From Cytobacillus oceanisediminis (GTDB lineage: Bacteria; Bacillota; Bacilli; Bacillales; Cytobacillaceae): a stretch of 64,000 bases of DNA. The stretch spans positions 62,001 to 126,000 of the forward strand of contig NZ_QGTW01000011.1 in NCBI RefSeq assembly GCF_003182355.1, in the 5' to 3' direction. The translations under genes and the position numbers were made by a program. Within the stretch, counting starts at the first letter, position 1. Every line of letters begins with the position of its first letter. The notes beneath the pieces were generated by a model. The model ran no database searches. It saw nothing but the letters and a program-made list of their open reading frames with translations, and was not told the origin of the DNA. Shown here piece by piece: positions 56,255 through 64,000 of the stretch.

Positions 56255-56286
56255 AAAAAACGAAGGGCAATGCCCTTCGTTTTAGT
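56255..56286 (-). terminator. Lipoprotein gene terminator
   Basis: Perfect stem AAAACGAAGGGC/GCCCTTCGTTTT, overlapping the stop region. Confidence 0.85.
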
Positions 56287-56794
56287 TCTTTACCTTGACG
56301 GAGTTGACAATCTCCATCATGGTAGCGGCGTCAGATGATAAATGCTTGGTTTTGGATTGAGTGGATATTTTTACGCCGCCAATTCCGACGATCAGTTCAT
56401 TTTCGTCTTTATTATCGCTGTTGATCAACAGAAATCCCCTATGTCCATCTTTAGTATAGGTTTCATTAATATCATATTTCTTTTTCTGCTGGACTGTTGC
56501 ATCGTAGACAACTTTGCTGTCCGGGCCTTCATGAGGATTGTAAAAAAGAATATACGTTTTTGATCCGTTTTTTAAAATGATATTATTAGGGCTTTCCTCT
56601 TTTACTTCCACCCCGAAAGGCAAATAATATTCTATATCTTCGTTCTTATGATTGGTCTTTTCAGATGTTTTGTTGAATGCTTCCTCTGCAGCATTCTTTG
56701 CGGCTTTTTGCTCTTCTTCTAATGATGCTGAACAAGCACTGAGCAGTAAAAATGAAATTACTAAGAGCAAGGCTGCGGTGAATCTTTTATTCAT
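56282..56794 (-). CDS. Unrecognised lipoprotein
   Basis: A 170-residue protein with a typical lipoprotein signal peptide: basic MNKR, hydrophobic core and lipobox LLSAC with Cys21. The mature part starts acidic and Ala-rich (SLEEEQKAAKNAAEEAF), then has a compact beta-rich domain (DIEYYLPFGVEVKEESPNNIIL, VIVGIGGVKIS-like segment ELIVGIGGVKIS). Function unknown. Start ATG 56794 follows AAGGGGGGAC at a normal distance; the frame extends upstream. It is exported and membrane-anchored on the outside. Confidence 0.85.
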   Translation of the reverse strand: MNKRFTAALLLVISFLLLSACSASLEEEQKAAKNAAEEAFNKTSEKTNHKNEDIEYYLPFGVEVKEESPNNIILKNGSKTYILFYNPHEGPDSKVVYDATVQQKKKYDINETYTKDGHRGFLLINSDNKDENELIVGIGGVKISTQSKTKHLSSDAATMMEIVNSVKVKN

Positions 56795-56956
56795 ACTAAA
56801 GTCCCCCCTTGCCAGGAAATCTATCATCCTTACTTATCATACATTTCTTCTTAATAGTCTGACAACCCTTCATGTTGCAAATGACAGCCTTTTCAGTGCG
56901 TTACTTCTTAGAAGAAATGTTAAAATATAAGAATCATGCATAAAGGAGGAAAAATG

Positions 56957-57403
56957 ATGGAAATAACCGTATATTTAGCGGGTGAAATTCACTCCAATTG
57001 GCGCGGTGAATTAAAAGAGAAAGCAAAATCACTTCAGCTTCCCATTCATTTTACAGGGCCAATGGAGAACCATGACCGTTCTGACATGATCGGAGAGGAG
57101 ATCCTCGGGAAACAGCCTGATGCCATTTTCAGGGATGAAGCGGCTTCAAGCATCAATAATTTAAGAACGCAGCTTCTTATGAAGAAATCTGATCTTGTGA
57201 TTGCTTTGTTCGGAGAAAAGTATAAACAGTGGAATACCGCTATGGATGCGAGCGCAGCTGTCACTCTTGGAAAGCCGCTGATCCTGATCCGCCCAAAGGA
57301 GCTTCATCATCCACTAAAGGAACTTTCAAGCAAAGCCAATGTTACTGTTGAAACGGTAAACCAGGCTTTAAAAGTATTATCCTATATTTTTGAAACTGAA
57401 TAA
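56957..57403 (+). CDS. ytoQ: YtoQ-family protein (deoxyribosyltransferase-like)
   Basis: A 148-residue single-domain protein with the nucleoside 2-deoxyribosyltransferase-like Rossmann fold: VYLAGEIHSNWR at the start and MKKSDLVIALFGEKYKQWNTAMDASAAVTLGKPLILI. It is listed as YtoQ on this sequence and on its place in the ytp-yto order. The biochemical role is unknown. ATG 56957 is 7 nt after AAAGGAGG; ATG 56954 is 4 nt. It converges on the NTPase gene. Confidence 0.9.
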   Translation: MEITVYLAGEIHSNWRGELKEKAKSLQLPIHFTGPMENHDRSDMIGEEILGKQPDAIFRDEAASSINNLRTQLLMKKSDLVIALFGEKYKQWNTAMDASAAVTLGKPLILIRPKELHHPLKELSSKANVTVETVNQALKVLSYIFETE

Positions 57404-57442
57404 GAAAAAATGGGGTTAGCCATCAGGCTACCCCATTTTTCT
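57404..57442. terminator. Bidirectional terminator ytoQ/NTPase gene
   Basis: AAAATGGGGTTAGC and GCTACCCCATTTTT with one mismatch. Confidence 0.85.
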
Positions 57443-57940
57443 ATACTCATATTGTCCAATGAGCAAGTTCATTACATGCGAGAACATTTCTGCTCGATTT
57501 ACCTGCCCATTCGTAAAAATCCCGACCGCCCCTTCATTTTTTCGGACATTTACTTTTTTTGCGTAATCATCCATAACCGGGCCTAGCTCTTCACCAGCAA
57601 ACAGTCTTGCGGAAACTTCTTCCGGAAGTGGAATCCTTGCTCCTCCGCCGATAATAGGATTCTTGCCTTCCTCTGCCAGTGCACCCCAGTTGCATAGGAA
57701 TAGGCCGTACTCTGTTTTCTGCACACCGCCTTCCAAGCCAATGCCGATTTGGCCGCCAGATATTTCAAGCGCTCCATACGCTCTGTTGATTGCACCCTTG
57801 ATGGTTTCTTCATCAGAAAAAGGCTGGTCGCTTACACCTGATGGCACATTTTTCGAAATGATTTCTGCTTCATAATCGCTAAAAGCTGTTTGAACCGCCA
57901 TGATTTTGGCGGGATTTTTTGAACCAATGATGATTTTCAT
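57428..57940 (-). CDS. DUF84 inosine/xanthosine triphosphatase
   Basis: A 170-residue house-cleaning NTPase that removes non-canonical purine triphosphates (YjjX family). GSKNPAKIMAVQTAF near the N-terminus, SGVSDQPFSDEETIKGAINRA and GIGLEGGVQKT (DUF84 signature with catalytic carboxylates) are visible. Start ATG 57940 follows AAAGGAG; the frame runs on to 58021 without support. A family 2 repeat lies upstream. Confidence 0.9.
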   Translation of the reverse strand: MKIIIGSKNPAKIMAVQTAFSDYEAEIISKNVPSGVSDQPFSDEETIKGAINRAYGALEISGGQIGIGLEGGVQKTEYGLFLCNWGALAEEGKNPIIGGGARIPLPEEVSARLFAGEELGPVMDDYAKKVNVRKNEGAVGIFTNGQVNRAEMFSHVMNLLIGQYEYRKMG

Positions 57941-57954
57941 AATATGCTCCTTTC

Positions 57955-58085
57955 CGGAAATGCGCAAGCGCCTTAACCGAGGAACGCAGACTAAAAACGC
58001 CACGTCCTCCCAAAAGCTCACGCTATTGGTCGTGCGATGAGTATGCTGACGTAGCGTTTCCTGTGGAGCTAGTCAGTTCCCAAAG
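57955..58085 (+). repeat. Dispersed repeat family 2, second copy
   Basis: On the minus strand it begins GACTAGCTCCACAGG, and ends TTAAGGCGCTTGCGCATTTC, matching the ends of the copy at 37575-37767 (GTCTAGCTGCAGCGG ... GAGGCACCTCCGCTTTTC). The middle is different and shorter. Confidence 0.5.
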
Positions 58086-58111
58086 TTCAAATTTATATTT
58101 TCTATATCAAT

Positions 58112-58148
58112 GGAAAAAGAGACAGCATGGGCTGTCTCTAAAAAAATT
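58112..58148 (-). terminator. ytoP terminator
   Basis: Stem AGAGACAGC/GCTGTCTCT directly at the ytoP end. Confidence 0.8.
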
Positions 58149-59220
58149 AACTGTTTTGGCGAATCGTTTCCACAGTAGATCGGTCACATGATTTAACAAG
58201 CTTTACAAGCAGCTCTTTTGCTGCAGCATAATCATCCACATGCACCATGGAAGCATGGGTGTGGATATAACGGGAGCAAATGCCGATAACTGCACTTGGG
58301 ACACCTTCATTGGAAATGTGAACCTTGCCTGCATCTGTTCCGCCCTGCGATACAAAATATTGATATGGGATGTTGTGTGATTCAGCTGTATCAAGAACAA
58401 ACTCTCTCATTCCACGGTGAGTTACCATCGAACGATCCAGAATTCGGAGAAGGGCTCCCTTGCCCAAATGGCCGAATTCATTTTTGTCACCGGTCATGTC
58501 GTTGGCAGGGCTCGCATCCAAAGCAAAGAAAATATCAGGGTTAATCATATTCGCCGCTGTCTGTGCACCTCTTAAGCCTACTTCTTCCTGCACAGTCGCT
58601 CCGGAGTAAAGGATATTTGGCAGCGTTTCAGCTTTTACTTCCTCCAAAAGTTCAACTGCCAAACCGCAGCCATAGCGATTATCCCATGCCTTGGCCAGTA
58701 TTTTCTTCTCATTTGCCATTGGCGTAAACGGACAAATCGGAAGAATTTGCTGCCCAGGCTTGATCCCGATTTTTTTCGCGTCTTCTCTGTCATCAGCACC
58801 AATATCAATCAGCATATTTTTGATTTCCATCGGCTTGCTGCGCTTTGCCTCATCCAAAAGGTGTGGAGGAATCGAACCAATAACACCCGTAATCGGGCCA
58901 TTATCCGTCATGATCTGGACTCTTTGCGCAAGCAGTACCTGGCTCCACCAGCCGCCAAGCGTCTGAAAACGGATCATGCCATTATCCGTTATAGAGGTAA
59001 CCATGAAACCTACTTCGTCCATATGGCCTGCCACCATAACAGTCGGGCCGTTTTCATCACCTCTTCTTACGCCAAAGATACCTCCAAGCTTATCCTGGAC
59101 GACTTCATCCGTATACTGGCTTATTTGTTCGCGCATAAAATTCCGTACTAAATGTTCGTTTCCGGGTGCTCCCGGCAATTCTGTCAATGTTTTAAACAGC
59201 TGCAATGTTTTTTCGTTCAT
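58147..59220 (-). CDS. ytoP: M42-family aminopeptidase YtoP
   Basis: A dinuclear-metal aminopeptidase (glutamyl aminopeptidase/endoglucanase M type) of 357 residues. The metal ligands are in [12 protein letters not shown] (His, Asp), [11 protein letters not shown] (Asp), [15 protein letters not shown] (Glu-Glu), [13 protein letters not shown] (Asp) and [14 protein letters not shown] (His). YtoP of B. subtilis sits at the same place. GGAGC stands in front of ATG 59220. Confidence 0.95.
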   Translation of the reverse strand: MNEKTLQLFKTLTELPGAPGNEHLVRNFMREQISQYTDEVVQDKLGGIFGVRRGDENGPTVMVAGHMDEVGFMVTSITDNGMIRFQTLGGWWSQVLLAQRVQIMTDNGPITGVIGSIPPHLLDEAKRSKPMEIKNMLIDIGADDREDAKKIGIKPGQQILPICPFTPMANEKKILAKAWDNRYGCGLAVELLEEVKAETLPNILYSGATVQEEVGLRGAQTAANMINPDIFFALDASPANDMTGDKNEFGHLGKGALLRILDRSMVTHRGMREFVLDTAESHNIPYQYFVSQGGTDAGKVHISNEGVPSAVIGICSRYIHTHASMVHVDDYAAAKELLVKLVKSCDRSTVETIRQNS

Positions 59221-59595
59221 TTTTCTGCTCCTTTAACACTTGCATAGATTGGTTTGAATTATGTATATTTCTATTTTACAGAACTTTCATACGGCTTGCC
59301 ACCATTTCAGACACCATACTTCGATAATCAAAATTTATCCCGTATTAACGGATAACAAGATCTCTCTTCAAAGATTCAAGAAAAAAAAATCTAAGGCAAG
59401 GGAACAATTGTCCGTAAAGGTAAACTCGCTCAACAACCATTAGCAGGGGATGGAAATTCACTTTATTGCAAAACGATATTTATTTTAGTGTTAGCCTTTT
59501 TTTGGTAAGATAGAGGTGGGTACAGTTATTCGAATTTTTCAAAAAAACTTTTTAAAGATCCGCTTTTTTTATGATCTGCTTTGGGAGGTACACTT
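59221..59595. other. Gap between ytoP and ytzB
   Basis: 375 bp between divergent genes. It holds an imperfect inverted repeat TTATCCCGTATTAACGGATAA (about 59335-59355), TTTTTTTATGATCTGC near ytzB, and no ORF. Promoters are not clear. Confidence 0.45.
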
Positions 59596-59910
59596 ATGAA
59601 CTGGAAATCATTTATTTTAGGCGTAGGGGTTGGTTTGGCCAGCGGATACGCTGCAAGGGAACTGCTATCACAAAATGCTTCGGTTTCTCCGGAGAAAGCT
59701 TTGGCAAATGCAAAGGAAGCATTTAAACAGGAGGGGCCGATCAGCGGCTCGTGGATTCAAATGAAGGCTGAGCCCTTTGAGAAGGGGCATTTGAAATACC
59801 AGGTATATAAAGGCGGCATTTCAAGGTTTTCCGGTGAAAAAGCCGAACAGTACGAATTTATTGCCGATGCAGGGACTGGAGCTATTTTGGACGTTTTTCC
59901 GCTGCATTAA
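59596..59910 (+). CDS. ytzB: PepSY-type protein YtzB
   Basis: A 104-residue protein with one N-terminal membrane anchor (residues 3-21, WKSFILGVGVGLASGYAAREL) and a PepSY-like domain outside: SPEKALANAKEAFKQ, followed by strands ending EFIADAGTGAILDVFP, typical of PepSY repeats. These domains can inhibit peptidases. ATG 59596 is 6 nt after GGGAGG. It lies next to ytnP and shares the convergent terminator. Confidence 0.88.
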   Translation: MNWKSFILGVGVGLASGYAARELLSQNASVSPEKALANAKEAFKQEGPISGSWIQMKAEPFEKGHLKYQVYKGGISRFSGEKAEQYEFIADAGTGAILDVFPLH

Positions 59911-59937
59911 AAAATCCCCGAATGGGGATTTTTATTT
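59909..59937. terminator. Bidirectional terminator ytzB/ytnP
   Basis: AAAATCCCC and GGGGATTTT flanked by A and T runs. Confidence 0.8.
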
Positions 59938-60777
59938 GCGCTCTCTTTCCACTTTATCTGTAAAGTTTTTCCCTGTCTCATCCCATTTAACTGCGCGGTA
60001 GTATGCATCATGGTAAAAGGTGAACCAGGCATTATTTTTCAATCCGTATTCCATCCATTTTTGTTTGGCGCTGATTGAATCCATTGGATAATCATCATAA
60101 GCCAGTACCCATAATACATTTTGGTGTGCATGTGTTGGCATGATATCAGCCATATGGACAATAATTTCGTTGCCGTCTTCTATGACGAGGATGGAATGCC
60201 CGTCGCTATGGCCGCCGGTATGAACCATTTTTATAGGACCCAGCGTCCATTCCCCTTCAAAGACCTCTACCTGATTCTCGATGGCCTCCCAATTTTCTTT
60301 CCAATATGTATTTCTTGACCGAATATTCGGGTTTCTCATCTCTGCCCACTCAATAGCTGAGGCAATGATTTTGGCATTCGGGAAAACAGAAACAAATCCG
60401 CCGTCTGCAGGTTTTGTCAGACCGCATGCATGATCAAAATGAAGATGCGTCATTAGAATATAATCAATATCTTCAGGGGATAAGCCATGCTCAGCCAGAT
60501 CCTGTATAATTTTAGACTCTTCAAGTGCTCCAAAGTTGCGCTTCTGTTTTTCATCCAGCTTACCATTGCCCAAACCGGACTCCACTAAAATATTTTTGCC
60601 ATCAGTTTGAATAAGAATCGGATCAGACCGCAATTCGATTTGATTTTTATCATTGCATGGATATTTTTTTGACCATAATGGCTTAGGAACAACCCCAAAC
60701 ATCGCCCCCCCATCAAGATGTGTTACCCCGCCGCGAAGCCAGGCCAGCTTTATGTTTTGCAGTTCCAATGTTTCCAT
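59932..60777 (-). CDS. ytnP: MBL-fold lactonase YtnP
   Basis: A 281-residue metallo-beta-lactamase-fold hydrolase. The metal-binding [12 protein letters not shown] motif (HxHxDH) and [18 protein letters not shown] complete the dinuclear site. YtnP of B. subtilis inactivates lactone signals of competing Streptomyces and Gram-negative bacteria. [11 protein letters not shown] (60777) follows GGAGGAGAG. Substrate here is inferred from the name only. Confidence 0.92.
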   Translation of the reverse strand: METLELQNIKLAWLRGGVTHLDGGAMFGVVPKPLWSKKYPCNDKNQIELRSDPILIQTDGKNILVESGLGNGKLDEKQKRNFGALEESKIIQDLAEHGLSPEDIDYILMTHLHFDHACGLTKPADGGFVSVFPNAKIIASAIEWAEMRNPNIRSRNTYWKENWEAIENQVEVFEGEWTLGPIKMVHTGGHSDGHSILVIEDGNEIIVHMADIMPTHAHQNVLWVLAYDDYPMDSISAKQKWMEYGLKNNAWFTFYHDAYYRAVKWDETGKNFTDKVERERK

Positions 60778-60859
60778 ATTTCTCTCCTCCAAACCAGTGA
60801 TCTTACTTTATAGTAACATTTAAGCGGTCATTTGTAGAAATATTTAAATTATTCATCGG

Positions 60860-60892
60860 GTTAAAAAAGCCTGCCTTATAGGCAGACTCCGC
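60860..60892 (-). terminator. trmB terminator
   Basis: Stem AGCCTGCC/GGCAGACT with T-run TTTTTTAA on the minus strand. Confidence 0.75.
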
Positions 60893-61531
60893 TTATCTAT
60901 ATTGCACCTCACATCGGTAAATGCGATTTCCTTTAGATGAAAACTTCTCTTCGTATTCAGTCATAATATTGCCTTCATAATCGCTGTTATGCAAGTCAAG
61001 GCTCACATAGGTCAGCAGCATGCCGTATCCTGAAAAGCTCATAAGAGAGGATTCGAATAAGCCCTGGTTATCAGTCTTAAAGTGAATTTCCCCTTTATCA
61101 ACGAGAATATTTTCATATATTTCCAGGAAGCTTTTGTATGTCAGCCTGCGTTTTGCATGGCGTTTTTTCGGCCAAGGATCTGAGAAGTTAAGGTATACAC
61201 GGTCGACCTCGCCTTTATCAAAATGCTCCCGAAGATCATTCGCATTCACATTCAGCAGCTTTACATTAGGCAGTTCTTCTTCAATGATCCGGTCAAGAGC
61301 CGTGACAATAACACTGTCAGCCAGCTCAATCCCGATGTAATTGATATCCGGATTGGCTTTTGCCATTCCTGTGATAAAACGGCCTTTGCCTGTTCCAATT
61401 TCAATATGAAGCGGCTGGTTCTTATCGAATGCTTTATTCCATTTCCCTTTATATTTTTCAGGTTCAGAAATCACGTATTGAGGATACTCGGCTAATTTAT
61501 CCTTAGCCCACGGTTTATTTCGCTGTCGCAT
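60893..61531 (-). CDS. trmB: tRNA (guanine-N7)-methyltransferase TrmB
   Basis: Methylates G46 in the variable loop. 212 residues: [15 protein letters not shown] (SAM motif I), [11 protein letters not shown], and the catalytic [21 protein letters not shown] signature unique to TrmB. Start [16 protein letters not shown] is the standard N-terminus. Monocistronic in appearance. Confidence 0.98.
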   Translation of the reverse strand: MRQRNKPWAKDKLAEYPQYVISEPEKYKGKWNKAFDKNQPLHIEIGTGKGRFITGMAKANPDINYIGIELADSVIVTALDRIIEEELPNVKLLNVNANDLREHFDKGEVDRVYLNFSDPWPKKRHAKRRLTYKSFLEIYENILVDKGEIHFKTDNQGLFESSLMSFSGYGMLLTYVSLDLHNSDYEGNIMTEYEEKFSSKGNRIYRCEVQYR

Positions 61532-61894
61532 ATTGACACTCCTATAAATTAATATCGTTCAAACAATATCATGCAAATTGCAGTGATGCAACTTTATTTT
61601 ACAGTGCCTGTTTTCTCAAGTGATTTATTGCTCATAATAGTTTAACCAATTCGCCCTTGAACAAATAAATTACAGCAGGCGGGATGAATAAATAAAAAAA
61701 GGAATCCACAACCTAGAGGTGAATTCCTTTTTGTTTTTCCCGCATTAACGGGCAGTAAGTTCCCAAAAAAATTCAGTCGATGAATTAAAGAGCGGAAGCT
61801 AAATTCCCGCAAAAGCCCCGATTGGCTCAACTAACCAGCAGTTGGAGTTTCACTTATCTATATCTTCATAAACAGGAAGAAAGGGTGTTTGCAA
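61532..61894. other. Gap between trmB and ytzH, with hairpins
   Basis: 363 bp. It holds a terminator-like hairpin (61697-61732), a small CCCG-CATTAA-CGGG hairpin (about 61740-61753) followed by GCAGTAAG, and a hairpin-prone AACTAACCAGCAGTTGGAGTTT segment near 61830-61855. The latter may be a dispersed Bacillus palindromic element. No gene seen. Confidence 0.5.
61693..61737 (-). terminator. Orphan terminator, possibly of ytmP
   Basis: AAAAGGAATCCAC/GTGAATTCCTTTT (one mismatch), with the stronger T-run on the minus strand. No minus-strand gene ends nearby except ytmP, about 440 bp away across ytzH. Confidence 0.6.
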
Positions 61895-62173
61895 ATGCCG
61901 CTTGGAGAGCAGGATCAGTTAAATTTATTAAAAGATATATTAAGCAATCACCAGACAGATTGCTGTGGCTCTATTTCAGAATGTGAACAATTGGAACGAT
62001 TGGTTAAATCTTTAATGGTAAATAGCAATATTAATCAAAATGTCAAAACAGTATTAGGAGAAATATATGAGTACAGTCAGCATGGGATAAATTCTTCCCA
62101 GCTGGATAATCATATTGAATCCCATCAGAATGAATTATCACAGTGGGTTCATGACATTGATCAGTTTTCATGA
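61895..62173 (+). CDS. ytzH: YtzH-like protein
   Basis: A 92-residue small soluble helical protein of unknown function (MPLGEQDQLNLLKDILSNHQ... ending HDIDQF). The length matches B. subtilis YtzH. ATG 61895 follows AAGGGTG. It has two Cys residues near the middle (DCCGSISECEQL includes three). It converges on ytmP with only 2 bp between stops. Confidence 0.88.
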   Translation: MPLGEQDQLNLLKDILSNHQTDCCGSISECEQLERLVKSLMVNSNINQNVKTVLGEIYEYSQHGINSSQLDNHIESHQNELSQWVHDIDQFS

Positions 62174-62175
62174 TT

Positions 62176-62949
62176 TTAAAGCAGTTCATCCAAAAAGGAA
62201 ATCCATTTATCCATTTCCTGGAACCTGAACTTATTTTTATGCCATTGGATAGAGGTCAATGTTTGGGCGATGACATACCATTTCATTCGCAGCATTAGAT
62301 CATCAGACAATTCAATGCCATAACGATCTACCCAATTAGGCCATTCCTCTTTTGGGATATACCAGTATAACAGCATCCCCAAATCTATGGCCGGATCCGC
62401 AATCATGGCTCCATCCCAATCAATCAAGTACAGCTGGTTGTTTTCCGAAAGCAGCCAGTTGTTATGATTCACATCGCAATGGCAAACCGTTTTTTCCTCA
62501 CAATGGATATTAGCAACCTCTTTTTTCAGGAAATCAATCGATTGAATGACAGCCTGCTGATGCTTTAGATCGGAATCAAGTTCTTCCTCAATCATATGCA
62601 ATAGTGTTTCAGGCTGCAGCGGAGACTTTCCCAGCCGTGTAAGCATCCCCAGCAGAGCTGCTGAAGAATGAATTTTCTTTAGCAGCTTTGCAACGCTTTC
62701 CTGGTTCATGTCCCCTGCTTTAAGCTCTCTTCCATTTAACCATTGCTGAGCAGTAATGACATCCCCATTTTCCATCCTTTTCGTCCATACAAGCTTCGGG
62801 ACAATGCCTTCTGCAGAAAGAACCGCAAGAAATGGCGAGGAATTCCTTTTTAAAAATAGCCTTTGCTCTTCATGCTGGGCATAAAAGGCTTCCCCCGTCG
62901 CACCTCCGGCGGGAACAATCTCCCAGTCATGTCCAAATAAATGTTCCAA
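62176..62949 (-). CDS. ytmP: Aminoglycoside/choline-kinase-like phosphotransferase YtmP
   Basis: A 257-residue APH-family kinase fold: VCHCDVNHNNWLL (catalytic HxDxxxxN loop) and LIDWDGAMIADPAIDLGMLLYW (metal-binding DWD). The substrate is unknown; related proteins phosphorylate thiamine or choline. It sits between ytzH and amyX as in B. subtilis. Confidence 0.93.
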   Translation of the reverse strand: MEHLFGHDWEIVPAGGATGEAFYAQHEEQRLFLKRNSSPFLAVLSAEGIVPKLVWTKRMENGDVITAQQWLNGRELKAGDMNQESVAKLLKKIHSSAALLGMLTRLGKSPLQPETLLHMIEEELDSDLKHQQAVIQSIDFLKKEVANIHCEEKTVCHCDVNHNNWLLSENNQLYLIDWDGAMIADPAIDLGMLLYWYIPKEEWPNWVDRYGIELSDDLMLRMKWYVIAQTLTSIQWHKNKFRFQEMDKWISFLDELL

Positions 62950-63460
62950 AATTGTTCACCTGCAATTTAGTAAGCTACTTTTTCGAAAATAGCTTTAGTT
63001 GAAAAACGTAAGCCCTGGTTTATGGCAATCAAAACTTATTTCTCCCGGCCGATCAGGAAAGGCCTATCCAGAAAAAGCTTCCTGTTACCGAATAAGCAAT
63101 AACTCATATGCAATAAGTAAAGTTATATTTCAAAAAAACATTCATACGCACATAATAAGACTGTTAATCCGGTAAATCAAACAATGCACCTATACCACAC
63201 AGGGTAAACAGGCGAATATATTTTATATGAGGCGCCCTCTTCCAAGGTACGCAGATTGATATCGTAAAATAAAAAAAGAGCTATTGATGCAAATTCTCAC
63301 AATAGCCATCTTTATAAATTTTATTCTTCCTAGCTTTTTTCGTCAAGTGTATCTATTTAGGTTTCCGGAATATTGAGCGAAAAAATGAAAAACGTTCGCC
63401 CAATTCCTGCTATTTTTTCTATTTAAGGATAATGTTTGCAGAAAAGAGGTTAACCTTTTG
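62950..63460. other. Gap between ytmP and amyX
   Basis: About 510 bp, AT-rich, without ORFs above background. It contains only a minus-strand terminator hairpin near its far end (63265-63310). No clear ytmP promoter was identified. Confidence 0.55.
63265..63312 (-). terminator. Terminator for the amyX transcript
   Basis: GCTATTG (63280-63286) and CAATAGC (63300-63306) with CTTTTTTTATTTTA following on the minus strand, about 150 bp beyond the amyX stop. Confidence 0.65.
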
Positions 63461-64000
63461 TTATTGCCTGCAAACCAATACATAAGTGCTTATCGGCATT
63501 ACGATTAAATCTTTGGTAAATTCCCCCTTAGGCATAAGTCCTGCGGTTTGCCCATCCGCAAGTAGTTCCCAATCCCCGTCCGGGAGTATAACCGGCTCTT
63601 CAGCCATGGAGGGATTAAACACAACAGCGGCCCGGCTCCACTCAGTATTTTTCTCTGGACTGTTTATAATAAAACCAATCAAAGGCTTCTTAACATCAAT
63701 AAAGCGCATGGACCTTCGGATCAAATCAGCACTGGAAAGCCTGAAAAGCGGGATATTTTTTCTTATGTCGATCATCCCTTTAATATATTGGACATTCTGC
63801 GAAAAATGAATCTTCCGCTCCCAGTCCAGCTTATTAATGGAATCCGGCGAACGATAGCTGTTTCCATTCCCTTCTTTGGTCCGAAAAAATTCCTGGCCAC
63901 TGTGCAGAAATGGAATCCCCTGTGAAAGAAGCACCATAGCCGTAGCAAGGCGATGCTTTCTTTGCTGAATGCTTTTATCCGCACTCTCGGAGCACACCAA
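63461..64000 (-). CDS. amyX: Type I pullulanase AmyX, C-terminal part only
   Basis: The last 179 codons of a pullulanase, cut by the window edge. RLATAMVLLSQGIPFLHSGQEFFRTKEGNGNSYRSPDSINKLDWERK is the end of the GH13 barrel (GQEF and SINKLDW are pullulanase marks), followed by the beta-sandwich domain (AAVVFNPS...WELLADGQTAG...YVLVCRQ). It degrades alpha-1,6 branches of pullulan and glycogen. B. subtilis amyX is also next to ytmP. The real start lies beyond 64000. Confidence 0.93.
   Translation of the reverse strand: MVCSESADKSIQQRKHRLATAMVLLSQGIPFLHSGQEFFRTKEGNGNSYRSPDSINKLDWERKIHFSQNVQYIKGMIDIRKNIPLFRLSSADLIRRSMRFIDVKKPLIGFIINSPEKNTEWSRAAVVFNPSMAEEPVILPDGDWELLADGQTAGLMPKGEFTKDLIVMPISTYVLVCRQ

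Noticed and set aside
55203-56285. Plus-strand ORFs of 151 and 179 codons
   Set aside because: Antisense shadows of the EIIC-like gene; no ribosome-binding sites.

Overview
The window is a chromosomal segment of an endospore-forming Bacillaceae, of the Cytobacillus/Mesobacillus/'Bacillus firmus' kind by general look. Evidence for this is an alpha/beta-type SASP with a sigma-G promoter, GerW/YtfJ, RefZ, EzrA and SftA. The gene order follows the ackA-to-amyX region of Bacillus subtilis almost gene for gene: ackA-ytxK-tpx-ytfJ-ytfI-yteJ-sppA-nadK2, ytcJ/ytcI, sspA-thiI-iscS(nifZ)-brnQ-ezrA-hisJ-refZ-ytsP, dgcP(ytrP)-rpsD-tyrS, acsA/acuABC, motPS-ccpA-aroA, ytxGHJ, murC, sftA, ytpQ, ytpP, ytoQ, ytoP, ytzB, ytnP, trmB, ytzH, ytmP and amyX. 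Both edges cut genes: ackA lacks its C-terminus and the pullulanase lacks most of its N-terminus. No prophage, CRISPR array, tRNA or rRNA gene is visible.

Layout. 1-7.2 kb: acetate kinase, methyltransferase, thiol peroxidase, spore and membrane proteins, signal peptide peptidase and NAD kinase. 7.4-11.8 kb: RarD permease, YtcJ amidohydrolase and acyl-CoA synthetase. 12.2-16.6 kb: SASP, the ThiI/IscS sulfur-relay pair and a branched-chain amino acid carrier. 16.6-25.8 kb: EzrA, HisJ, RefZ, free-Met-sulfoxide reductase, methionine gamma-lyase, a GAF-GGDEF diguanylate cyclase and rpsD with a structured leader. 26-31 kb: T-box-controlled tyrS and a class A PBP. 31-40 kb: the acetyl-CoA synthetase regulon (acsA against acuABC, sharing a cre), the Na+ stator motPS, ccpA and aroA. 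40-54 kb: an FtsA-like ATPase with a long repeat tail, ytxGHJ, an M29 aminopeptidase, murC, NAPRTase and the DNA translocase SftA. 54-64 kb: ytpQ to amyX.

Across the window one regulatory theme recurs. ccpA lies here, and candidate CcpA sites (cre) sit at ackA, between acsA and acuA, and, as a perfect consensus match, in the leader of methionine gamma-lyase.

The coding part is conserved; the unusual content is between genes. (i) A roughly 240-bp MITE-like element is present in five copies. The best copy has 12-bp perfect terminal inverted repeats and a perfect 8-bp target duplication. (ii) A second dispersed repeat family has two clear copies and one remnant. (iii) Three intergenic regions carry arrays with a period of about 20-21 bp, each with its own TTT-x-CG-x-AAA-type core, and a fourth locus shows two units. 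A further region carries roughly 52-bp units built on a GTTAATC/GATTAAC palindrome. (iv) At 53.1-53.8 kb there is a small gene graveyard: a NERD-protein stub, a probable tnpB relic and a fresh MITE copy. The most interesting protein is the 725-residue actin-fold protein at 40.6-42.8 kb, whose C-terminal half carries repeated NG...GD motifs suggestive of tandem beta-grasp modules. All family assignments come from reading the sequence; no database search was run.
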